From NCBI GenBank assembly GCA_013696185.1, contig JACCZA010000009.1, positions 1-5,305 on the forward strand: a stretch of 5,305 nt of DNA, read 5' to 3'. The position numbers and the translations under genes were made by a program. The DNA comes from Actinomycetota bacterium (GTDB lineage Bacteria; Actinomycetota; Thermoleophilia; Gaiellales; Gaiellaceae). Below, piece after piece: positions 1 to 5,305 of this stretch. Below the pieces are notes generated by a model. The model made no database searches. It saw only the letters and a list, made by a program, of their open reading frames with translations, and was not told the origin of the DNA. Positions within the stretch are counted from its first letter, which is position 1. Each line of letters begins with the position of its first letter.

Positions 1-1256
1 GGCGAGGAGAGGCCGAGGCGCTCGCGCGGCTCGGCTTGCGCCGGGCCGTCCTCTCGCTGACGAGGCCGGGGCGCGAGCGCTTCGTCGGGCCGGCGCCCGT
101 CGACGACGGCGGCCACCCACTCGCACCCTACGACGCCTACGGCCACGATCACGTCTGGTGGCTCGACCGGATGGTGCGCACGAGCCGCCCGCTCGTGGAG
201 CGGATGACGCTCGTCTGGCACGACTGGTTCGCCACCTCGAACGACGGCGTCGGCTCGCAGCGCCTGATGCTGAACCAGAATCAGACCTTCCGCCGCTACT
301 GGCTCGGCTCGTTCGAGAAGCTGCTGATGTCGATCACCGTCGACCCGGCGATGCTCCTCTGGCTGAACGGCAACCGGAACGAGAAGCGCGCGCCGAACGA
401 GAACTACGCCCGGGAGCTGATGGAGCTCTTCACGCTCGGGGCGAAGCGCGGCTACACCGAGGCGGACGTGCGCGAGCAGGCCCGCGCGCTGACCGGCTTC
501 CGCAACGACTACCGTCGCGGCACGGGACCGATCGACTTCCGCTTCGACTCCTCGCGCCACGACGAGCGGCTGAAGGAGATCTTCGGCCAGGTCGGGCACT
601 TCGGCTGGCGGGACGCCTGCCGCCTGTGCGTGCGCCACCGCCTGCACCCCTCGTTCCTGGTCGACAAGCTCTGGCGCTCGTTCGTCCCGACGGCGCCGCC
701 CCCCGCCGCCCGCAGAGCGCTCGAGCAGCTCTACGTGCGCGGCCGCTTCCAGACGCGGCCCGTCGTCGAGGCGATCCTCCTGCACCCGGAGCTGCACGAG
801 GGCCCGCGGCTGATCAAGTCGCCGGTCGTCTTCACCGCCGGCATGCTCCGCGCGACCGGCAGGCGGATCGACACGACCGCCTGGGCCTACCTCAACGGGC
901 TCGCCGGCCAGCAGCTCTTCCACCCGCCCGATGTCGCCGGCTGGGACGACGAGCGCTGGCTCGACACCGCGTCGTTCCTCGCGCGCTGGCAGACGGCCGG
1001 GGCCGTGCTCGAGCCTGCCGCCCTCGATCCCGCGCTCCCGGCCCCTTTCGACGGGCCGAAGCTGCTGGAGCGGGCGCTCGGCCACTGGGGCCGTCCGACC
1101 CTCTCGACAGCGACGCGGCGAGCCCTGCTCGCCTTCGCCGAGCGGGCGCTCGCGGACGCGGGCACGTCGACGTCCAAGCGCGGGCGCTATCCCGCGATGG
1201 TCGAGAACGCGCTTCGCCACCTGATCGCCGTCTCCCCCGATCTGCAGAGCGCGTGA
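1..1256 (+). CDS. DUF1800 family protein, 5' end outside the window
   Basis: This reading frame is open from the window edge (first full codon at 3) to TGA at 1254-1256, giving 417 visible residues. A TTG at 36 is a possible internal start. I reject it because residues 1-12 (RGEAEALARLGL) look like the stretch that follows the usual N-terminal LLRRAGFG-type motif of the family. Only a few tens of residues are therefore probably missing, possibly including a signal peptide. DUF1800 hallmarks, in residues counted from codon 3, are WWLDRMVRT (52-60), WHDWFATSNDG (72-82), PNENYARELMELFTLG (131-146), ARALTGF (160-166), the FGQVGHFG region (194-201), KSPVVF (272-277) and GQQLFHPPDVAGW (302-314). 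The family is mostly found next to DUF1501 genes, as here. Its biochemical role is not established to my knowledge. The stop overlaps the next gene's GTG. The family call is firm; function is unknown. Confidence 0.93.
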   Translation, partial: RGEAEALARLGLRRAVLSLTRPGRERFVGPAPVDDGGHPLAPYDAYGHDHVWWLDRMVRTSRPLVERMTLVWHDWFATSNDGVGSQRLMLNQNQTFRRYWLGSFEKLLMSITVDPAMLLWLNGNRNEKRAPNENYARELMELFTLGAKRGYTEADVREQARALTGFRNDYRRGTGPIDFRFDSSRHDERLKEIFGQVGHFGWRDACRLCVRHRLHPSFLVDKLWRSFVPTAPPPAARRALEQLYVRGRFQTRPVVEAILLHPELHEGPRLIKSPVVFTAGMLRATGRRIDTTAWAYLNGLAGQQLFHPPDVAGWDDERWLDTASFLARWQTAGAVLEPAALDPALPAPFDGPKLLERALGHWGRPTLSTATRRALLAFAERALADAGTSTSKRGRYPAMVENALRHLIAVSPDLQSA

Positions 1257-2638
1257 GCGAGCGCTGCTGCACCGAGTTCTCGCGCGCGTCGCTCCTGCGA
1301 CGGGCCGCCGCCGAGGCAGGCTCCGGGCTGCCGGCGGTCGAGCCGGGCATGCCCGTCCCGGCCGGCACCGGGCTCGACCGACGCAGCTTCCTCGCGCGGT
1401 CGGTGGGCCTCGCGCTCGCGGTCTACGGCAGCGGCTCGCTCCGCCTCGCGGGCCTCGAGCAGGGGATCGCCCGCGCGGCGACCGCCCGGCCGATCCTCGT
1501 CTCCGTCTTCATGGCCGGCGGCACGGACTCGCTCTCGCTGCTCTTTCCCTACGCCGACCCGGAGTACCGGCGCCTGCGGCCGAGGCTCGCCCTGCCCGAC
1601 TCGGGCCTCGCCTTCACGGAGGACGACCGCCTGCGCTGGCATCCATCGGCCTCCGCGCTCGAGACGCTCCACCGCGAGGGCAAGCTCGCGGTCGCCCCCG
1701 CGGTCGGCTACGCCGATGCCGACCAGTCGCACTTCACCTCGCGCCACTACTGGGAGGTAGGTGCCACGAATGCGGGGCTGCGCACGGGCTGGCTGGGGCG
1801 CTACCTCGACCGCGCCGGCGACCCCGACAACCCGCTCCAGGGCCTGAGCCTCGACGACGAGCTCGCCCCGTCGCTCGCGACCGTCCGCGTGCCGGTGGCG
1901 GCGCTGCGAGGCGCCGATCAGTACTCCTTCGGGAGTCGCAACGTGTACGGCGAGGTCGAGAGCAGGATGCTCGAGGCGCTCGCGACGCTCGGAGCCGGCG
2001 GAGGCGGCGGCGCGGATCCGGCCCCCGACGGCGCGCGGGCGATCGCCGCCCAGGCCGAGCAGCTGCGACGGCAGCTCCAGCCGTTCCGGGTGAAGGGCCC
2101 GGGAGGCAATCGCTTCGGCAGCCCCGTCCCGTATCCGGCGCACCGCAGCCCCTTCCCGCAGCGGCTCGCCGGTCTCGCAGCGATGATCGCCGCCGGCCTG
2201 CCGCTGCACTGCGTCTCGCTCAACGCCTACGGCATGTACGACACGCACTCCGAGCAGCCGGGAGCGCTCGCGAGCGGCCTGACGGTCACGAGCGAGTCGC
2301 TGCTCGCCTTTCAGCGCGACCTCGAGGCGCGCGGCGTGGCCGACCGGGTGGTCACGCTCGTCTGGTCCGAGTTCGGGCGCCGCGCCAGGGAGAACGGCTC
2401 GAACGGCACCGACCACGGCGCCGCCGGGATCGCCCTCCTGCTCGGGACGCGGGTGCGCGGGCAGCTCCTGGGCGAGTTCCCGGGTCTCGGAGCCGGTCTC
2501 GACCGTGAGGGCAACCTGCGAGCGACCGTCGACTTCCGCAGCCTCTACAGCTCGCTGCTCGAGCAGTGGCTCGGCGCGGACGCGGGCGCCGTGATCCCCG
2601 GTGCATCCGGCTTCCCGCGCGTGCAGCTGCTGCGATGA
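1253..2638 (+). CDS. Tat-exported DUF1501 family protein (alkaline-phosphatase-like superfamily)
   Basis: 461 residues from a GTG overlapping the upstream stop (GTGA). The frame stays open upstream to 158, but that part is antiparallel to nothing conserved and lies inside the DUF1800 gene in another frame. A twin-arginine signal DRRSFLARS (42-50) precedes a hydrophobic stretch (about 51-66) and an ARAATA region (73-78) fit for cleavage. The mature part carries DUF1501 landmarks: VSVFMAGGTDSLS (83-95), DQSHFTSRHYWE (157-168), YDTHSEQ (329-335) and the C-terminal FGRRARENGSNGTDHG (374-389). The conserved Asp/His residues (D92, H160, D330, H332, D387, H388) would suit a metal site like that of alkaline phosphatase/sulfatase relatives; this is inference. 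A glycine-rich segment (248-253) is probably a loop. The protein is expected to act outside the cytoplasmic membrane with its DUF1800 partner. Substrate is unknown. Confidence 0.94.
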   Translation: MSERCCTEFSRASLLRRAAAEAGSGLPAVEPGMPVPAGTGLDRRSFLARSVGLALAVYGSGSLRLAGLEQGIARAATARPILVSVFMAGGTDSLSLLFPYADPEYRRLRPRLALPDSGLAFTEDDRLRWHPSASALETLHREGKLAVAPAVGYADADQSHFTSRHYWEVGATNAGLRTGWLGRYLDRAGDPDNPLQGLSLDDELAPSLATVRVPVAALRGADQYSFGSRNVYGEVESRMLEALATLGAGGGGGADPAPDGARAIAAQAEQLRRQLQPFRVKGPGGNRFGSPVPYPAHRSPFPQRLAGLAAMIAAGLPLHCVSLNAYGMYDTHSEQPGALASGLTVTSESLLAFQRDLEARGVADRVVTLVWSEFGRRARENGSNGTDHGAAGIALLLGTRVRGQLLGEFPGLGAGLDREGNLRATVDFRSLYSSLLEQWLGADAGAVIPGASGFPRVQLLR

Positions 2639-3015
2639 GGCTCCTGCTCGCCGGCGTGCTCGCCGGGGCGGCACTCGCGGTCTCGCCCCCGAGCCGAGGG
2701 CTGCCGCCCGCGCCGCCCGCGCGCCTCCAGGTGACCGCCCTCGAGTTCGAGTACCGCCTCTCGCGCCAGTCGATCGTCGCCGGCCCGGCGCTGATCGAGC
2801 TCGTCAACCTCGGCGAGGACGAGCACGACCTTCGCCTGCGCCGGGTGGGCGGTACCCGCACGTACGCACTTCGAGGCACGCAACCCGACGAGCGAGGCTT
2901 GCTGCGGACACGGCTCCTGCCTGGCCGCTTCCGCCTGTGGTGCTCGCTCGCAGACCACGCGAGCCGCGGCATGCGGGCCGAGCTGCGCGTCGTGCCGCGT
3001 CCGTCAACCGCCTGA
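2635..3015 (+). CDS. Small secreted cupredoxin (plastocyanin/auracyanin-like) protein
   Basis: 126 residues. The ATG at 2635 overlaps the DUF1501 stop as ATGA. It is preferred over earlier in-frame starts (from 2566) because it is followed at once by a Sec-type signal peptide: Arg2, a hydrophobic core LLLAGVLAGAALA (3-15) and an A-L-A cleavage site before V16. After a Pro-rich linker (about 18-29) comes a single beta-rich domain. NLGEDEHDLRL (58-68) supplies a candidate His64 ligand, and WCSLADHASRGM (102-113) supplies Cys103, His108 and Met113. The C-x4-H-x4-M spacing fits a type 1 (blue) copper site of auracyanin-like type. I infer an exported electron carrier or copper-binding partner of the DUF1501/DUF1800 products. 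No Shine-Dalgarno is visible, so translation is probably coupled. It could instead be a degenerate cupredoxin-like domain that does not bind copper. Confidence 0.85.
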   Translation: MRLLLAGVLAGAALAVSPPSRGLPPAPPARLQVTALEFEYRLSRQSIVAGPALIELVNLGEDEHDLRLRRVGGTRTYALRGTQPDERGLLRTRLLPGRFRLWCSLADHASRGMRAELRVVPRPSTA

Positions 3016-3840
3016 CGTCTCGGGCTCCCGGCCGGCCGCCGCCTCGGCGAGCACGGCGTCCGAGAGCCGGGGCCACGCCTCCTTCGCCCAGCCGTCGAAC
3101 TCGCGGTTCGTGAGGCAGGCGCAGGCGAGCCCCGCCTCCGGGTCGACCCAGACGAACGTGCCGCTCGCACCGAAGTGCCCGAAGGTGCGAGGCGAGTTGC
3201 GCGACCCCGTCCAGTGGGGCGACTTCCCGTCACGCACCTCGAAGCCGAGCCCCCAGTCGTTCCGCTCGGTCCGGCCGTAGCCCGGCAGGACGCCGCTCAG
3301 GCCCGGGTAGGCGACCGAGGTCGCCTCGGCGAGCGTCTCGGGCGCGAGCAACGTCGGGACGAGGAGCTCGCGGGCGACGGCGAGCAGGTCCTCGAGCGTG
3401 CCGCGCAGCCCCCAGGCGGGCGAGCCGACGAGCTCCGCGCGGAGGGAGAGCGGCTCGAGCACCGCGGCGCCGAGATACTCCGCGAACGGCATCTCGGCCC
3501 GCTCGGCCACGAGCCGGGCGATCGCCTCGAAGCCGGCGTTCGAGTAGATGCGGCGGCGGCCCGGCGGCCCGATCGGCGCCCCCGCGTTGAGCGGCAGCCC
3601 CGAGGCGTGCGCGAGCAGGTGCCGGACCGTCGATCCGGGCGGGCCCGCCGGCTCCTCGAGATCGACCACTCCCTCCTCGACCGCCACGAGCGCCGCGAGC
3701 GCCGTCACCGGCTTCGTGACGGATGCGAACCGGAAGAGCCGGGCGCTGTCGCCCCGGTGACGCACCCTGCCGCCGCGCTCGACGACCCCTGCGGCCGCTG
3801 CCGGCACGGGCCAGCCCTCGATCTGCCGCAAGGCGTTCAC
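3004..3840 (-). CDS. Serine beta-lactamase-like hydrolase (class C / PBP-type family)
   Basis: 278 residues from a GTG (complement of 3838-3840) to a TGA (complement of 3004-3006). The active-site motifs of the beta-lactamase/penicillin-recognising superfamily are in order: SVTK (40-43, nucleophile Ser40 and Lys43), YSN (99-101, the Y-x-N motif) and GHFGASG (221-227, the H-x-G counterpart of KTG). TVRHLLAHASGLP (71-83) is also typical. Members act as esterases, D-amino-acid peptidases/amidases or carboxypeptidases, and few are true beta-lactamases. It is shorter than many members (commonly 330-400 residues) and has no signal peptide or membrane segment, so it is probably cytoplasmic. A periplasmic resistance enzyme is therefore unlikely. 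It diverges from the Rid gene across 19 bases and overlaps the cupredoxin gene tail-to-tail by 12 bases. No Shine-Dalgarno precedes the GTG, which fits a leaderless transcript. Confidence 0.92.
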   Translation of the reverse strand: MNALRQIEGWPVPAAAAGVVERGGRVRHRGDSARLFRFASVTKPVTALAALVAVEEGVVDLEEPAGPPGSTVRHLLAHASGLPLNAGAPIGPPGRRRIYSNAGFEAIARLVAERAEMPFAEYLGAAVLEPLSLRAELVGSPAWGLRGTLEDLLAVARELLVPTLLAPETLAEATSVAYPGLSGVLPGYGRTERNDWGLGFEVRDGKSPHWTGSRNSPRTFGHFGASGTFVWVDPEAGLACACLTNREFDGWAKEAWPRLSDAVLAEAAAGREPETSGG

Positions 3841-3847
3841 CGGCGGC

Positions 3848-3853
3848 GATACT
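3848..3853 (+). promoter_or_regulatory. Putative -10 element for the Rid-family gene, leaderless
   Basis: GATACT matches TATAAT at four of six positions, including the A at position 2 and the T at position 6 that matter most, but has G in place of the first T. Six bases separate it from the GTG at 3860, which puts the final T at -7 if transcription starts on the G of the start codon. The upstream region (about 3824-3830) has no good -35. No Shine-Dalgarno lies before the GTG, which supports a leaderless message. Confidence 0.45.
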
Positions 3854-3854
3854 A
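3849..3854 (-). promoter_or_regulatory. Putative -10 element for the serine hydrolase, near-leaderless
   Basis: Read on the minus strand this is TAGTAT, which fits the TAnnnT form of actinobacterial -10 boxes and matches TATAAT at four of six positions. Eight bases separate it from the GTG at 3840, so transcription would begin at or within about two bases of the start codon. No convincing -35 is visible. It overlaps the plus-strand hexamer by five bases. The sequence match is direct; promoter function is inferred. Confidence 0.5.
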
Positions 3855-3861
3855 GGCGCGT
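3852..3861 (+). repeat. 10-base direct repeat CTAGGCGCGT, copy 1
   Basis: The sequence overlaps the Rid gene start and recurs exactly at 4243-4252 over the stop codon of the same gene. The two copies hold the only CTAG tetranucleotides I found by eye in the window. The match is real, but the repeat is short and may be chance. Confidence 0.4.
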
Positions 3862-4246
3862 GGAGCGACGGACGATCCCCGGCCACTCGCCCTACGAAGC
3901 AGTCGTCGGCTACTCCCGCGCCGTGGTGAGCGGCCCCCACGTCTTCGTCTCGGGCACGGCGCCGATCGCTGCGGACGGCGGGGAGCCGCCGGAGGACGCC
4001 TACGGGCAGGCGCGGCTGTGTCTCGAGCTGATCCTCGGCGCGCTCGCCGAGGCGGGAGCGAGCGCGGCAGACGTCGTCCGCACCCGCATGTTCCTGACGG
4101 AGGCAGCCGACATGGACGAGATCGGGCGCGCCCACGGCGAGGTCTTCGGCGAGATCCGCCCCGCGAGCACCGCGCTCGTCGTCAAGGCCCTGCTCGACTC
4201 GCGCTGGCGGGTGGAGATCGAGGCCGACGCGCTGTTGCGCCGCTAG
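3860..4246 (+). CDS. Rid (YjgF/YER057c/UK114) family protein lacking the imine-deaminase arginine
   Basis: 128 residues, GTG start to TAG at 4244-4246, the normal length for a single-domain Rid protein. Family features are the early strand HVFVSGTAP (27-35), the helix with AYGQARLCLELILGAL (47-62), DVVRTRMFLT (71-80), the AHGEVFGEIRPAS region (91-103) and the closing strand RVEIEADAL (117-125). Canonical RidA hydrolyses reactive enamine/imine intermediates using an Arg in the P-x-R segment (Arg105 in the E. coli numbering). Here the equivalent segment is P101-A-S103, so that Arg is absent, as in the Rid4-7 type subfamilies, which are not expected to have RidA activity. Family members form trimers with inter-subunit clefts. 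It reads toward the YbdK-like ligase 27 bases downstream, so co-transcription is likely. Exact ligand or reaction is unknown. Confidence 0.92.
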   Translation: MERRTIPGHSPYEAVVGYSRAVVSGPHVFVSGTAPIAADGGEPPEDAYGQARLCLELILGALAEAGASAADVVRTRMFLTEAADMDEIGRAHGEVFGEIRPASTALVVKALLDSRWRVEIEADALLRR

Positions 4247-4252
4247 GCGCGT
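4243..4252 (+). repeat. 10-base direct repeat CTAGGCGCGT, copy 2
   Basis: Exact second copy of the sequence at 3852-3861. It covers the TAG stop of the Rid gene and the first bases of the gap before the ligase. Neighbouring bases differ between the copies on both sides, so the identity is exactly ten bases. Confidence 0.4.
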
Positions 4253-4254
4253 CC

Positions 4255-4262
4255 AGGGAGGA
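4255..4262 (+). promoter_or_regulatory. Shine-Dalgarno sequence for the YbdK-like ligase
   Basis: AGGGAGGA lies 11 bases before the GTG at 4274 in the 27-base gap after the Rid gene. It is the only strong ribosome binding site among the visible starts and fixes this GTG as the start. No other in-frame ATG, GTG or TTG lies between the Rid stop and 4274. The spacing is slightly long. Confidence 0.7.
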
Positions 4263-4273
4263 TCCGCCAACCC

Positions 4274-5305
4274 GTGAAGCCCGCCTACCCGCACTCCATC
4301 ACCGGTAACGGCTTCGCCGCGGGGGGCAGCGTCCTCGAGCACCGCTTCGGGCAGGGCGATCCGTACACGCTCGGCGTCGAGGAGGAGTACATGCTCCTCG
4401 ACAGCGAGACCTTCGACCTCGTCCAGCACATCGACACGGTGCTCGCGGCCACCGCCGGACACGAGCTCGAGAGCCAGCTGAACGCCGAGCTGATGCAGTC
4501 GGTGCTCGAGATCGCGACGCCGGTCTGCCGCACCGCGGCCGACGTGCACGCCGAGCTGCGCAAGCTGCGCGCCTACGTCGGCTGCATCGCCCGCGAGAAG
4601 GGCCTGCGCGTCGGCTCGGCCGGGACCCATCCCTTCAGCCTGTTCGAGCGTCAAAGGATCACCGCGCGCGACCGCTACCGCAACCTCGTCGACCAGCTCC
4701 AGTACATCGCCCGGCGGGAGCTGATCTTCGGCATGCACGTGCACGTGGCCGTCGACGACCCGGAGAAGGCGATCCAGGTGGTGAACGGGCTCCTGCCGCA
4801 GATCGCGCCCCTCCTGGCTCTCTCCGCGAGCTCGCCGTTCTGGCGCGGCGAGGCGACCGGCCTCCGCTCGAGCCGGCAGATGGTCTTCGCGGCGTTCCCC
4901 CGCTCGGGGCCGCCGCCGCGCTTCCGCGACTACAACGACTACGCCGAGCTCGTCGGGCAGCTCGAGAAGACGGGCTGCATCGCGGATTACACGCACATCT
5001 GGTGGGACATCCGCCTGCACCCGAAGTGGGGCACGGTCGAGATCCGCATCTGCGACGCGGTCACGCGCGTGGAGGACGCCGTCGCGCTCACCGCCTACTC
5101 CCAGGCCCTCGTCAAGCACCTGTGCGAGCGCTTCGAGCGGGGCGAGGAGATCCCCTCGTACCACCGCATCCTCACGACCGAGAACAAGTGGCTCGCCGCC
5201 CGCTACGGCCTCGAGGCGCCGGTGATGGACCTCGCGACGGGGCGGCGCAACCGCATCTCCGTCGCGCAGCTCGTCCGGCGCACGCTGCGCGAGATCGAGC
5301 CGCAC
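4274..5305 (+). CDS. YbdK/GCS2-type carboxylate-amine ligase (glutamate-cysteine ligase family), 3' end outside the window
   Basis: 344 codons are visible from GTG 4274 to the window end with no stop. The family is usually about 370-380 residues, so only a few tens should be missing. Hallmarks in order are YTLGVEEEYMLLD (31-43), whose acidic EEE bears on metal/ATP binding in the glutamate-cysteine ligase fold, ELMQSVLEIATPV (72-84), GTHPF (117-121), FGMHVHVAVDDPE (152-164), the TGLRSSRQMVF stretch (195-205), WWDIRLHPKWGTVEIRICDA (243-262) and TENKWLAARYGLEAP (302-316). Members join a carboxylate (classically glutamate gamma-carboxyl) to an amine using ATP. YbdK-like members have weak glutamate-cysteine ligase activity and their true substrates are mostly unknown. 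There is no signal peptide, so it is cytoplasmic. It follows the Rid gene by 27 bases and is probably in the same transcript. Confidence 0.95.
   Translation, partial: MKPAYPHSITGNGFAAGGSVLEHRFGQGDPYTLGVEEEYMLLDSETFDLVQHIDTVLAATAGHELESQLNAELMQSVLEIATPVCRTAADVHAELRKLRAYVGCIAREKGLRVGSAGTHPFSLFERQRITARDRYRNLVDQLQYIARRELIFGMHVHVAVDDPEKAIQVVNGLLPQIAPLLALSASSPFWRGEATGLRSSRQMVFAAFPRSGPPPRFRDYNDYAELVGQLEKTGCIADYTHIWWDIRLHPKWGTVEIRICDAVTRVEDAVALTAYSQALVKHLCERFERGEEIPSYHRILTTENKWLAARYGLEAPVMDLATGRRNRISVAQLVRRTLREIEPH

Noticed and set aside
618..629. Cys-x2-Cys in the DUF1800 protein (residues 206 and 209) as a metal or disulfide site
   Set aside because: Only one pair is present with no matching partner residues, and it lies in a predicted helix of the fold; support is too weak.
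158..1252. Open plus-strand frame continuing upstream of the DUF1501 gene, which would make an 826-residue fusion
   Set aside because: The upstream part is Arg/Ala/Pro-rich shadow translation inside the DUF1800 gene with no recognisable domain. The GTG at 1253 starts a DUF1501-like N terminus with a Tat signal.
1187..2674. 495-codon minus-strand open frame opposite the DUF1501 gene
   Set aside because: Charged, repetitive shadow translation without motifs; the plus strand has a convincing protein.
3004..3840. Antibiotic-resistance beta-lactamase
   Set aside because: The superfamily motifs are present, but there is no export signal and the protein is short, which fits a cytoplasmic esterase/peptidase-type relative better.
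4246..4268. Possible GGCG/CGCC hairpin between the Rid and ligase genes
   Set aside because: A four-base stem with a 15-base loop and no T-run is not a credible terminator, and the loop holds the ligase Shine-Dalgarno.
3230..5305. 691-codon minus-strand open frame opposite the Rid and ligase genes
   Set aside because: It is antisense to two clearly conserved plus-strand genes and overlaps the hydrolase in another frame. Its composition is the usual low-complexity result of high-GC third positions.

Overview
The window is very GC-rich (roughly 70% or more by eye), almost entirely coding, and uses GTG starts at four of its five visible gene starts. With a DUF1800/DUF1501 pair and two apparently leaderless genes, this points to a high-GC actinobacterium-like genome. 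The protein style resembles the Thermoleophilia (Gaiella/Solirubrobacter relatives), but that is a low-confidence guess from memory of the families. There are six protein genes, two of them cut by the window edges. I see no RNA genes, CRISPR arrays, insertion sequences, or non-coding stretch longer than 27 bases.

Left block, plus strand, 1-3015: a tightly overlapping three-gene operon. It has a DUF1800 protein whose 5' end lies outside the window, a Tat-exported DUF1501 protein of the alkaline-phosphatase-like superfamily, and a small secreted cupredoxin with a complete-looking type 1 copper ligand set. Stop and start codons overlap at both junctions (GTGA at 1253-1256, ATGA at 2635-2638), so translation is probably coupled and the products probably work together outside the membrane. 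The DUF1800/DUF1501 pair is widespread but, to my knowledge, without an established function. The attached cupredoxin is the most informative context clue here.

Middle, minus strand, 3004-3840: a compact, apparently cytoplasmic serine beta-lactamase-like hydrolase. Its 3' end overlaps the cupredoxin gene tail-to-tail by 12 bases.

Right block, plus strand, 3860-5305: a Rid-family (YjgF/YER057c/UK114) protein lacking the arginine needed for imine deamination, then a carboxylate-amine ligase of the YbdK/GCS2 glutamate-cysteine ligase family that runs off the window end. The hydrolase and Rid genes diverge from a spacer of only 19 bases. That spacer holds overlapping, oppositely oriented -10-like hexamers placed so that both transcripts would be leaderless or nearly so. 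A good Shine-Dalgarno sequence precedes the ligase. The hydrolase, Rid protein and ligase could share a role in cytoplasmic amide, peptide or amine chemistry, but that is only inference from position.
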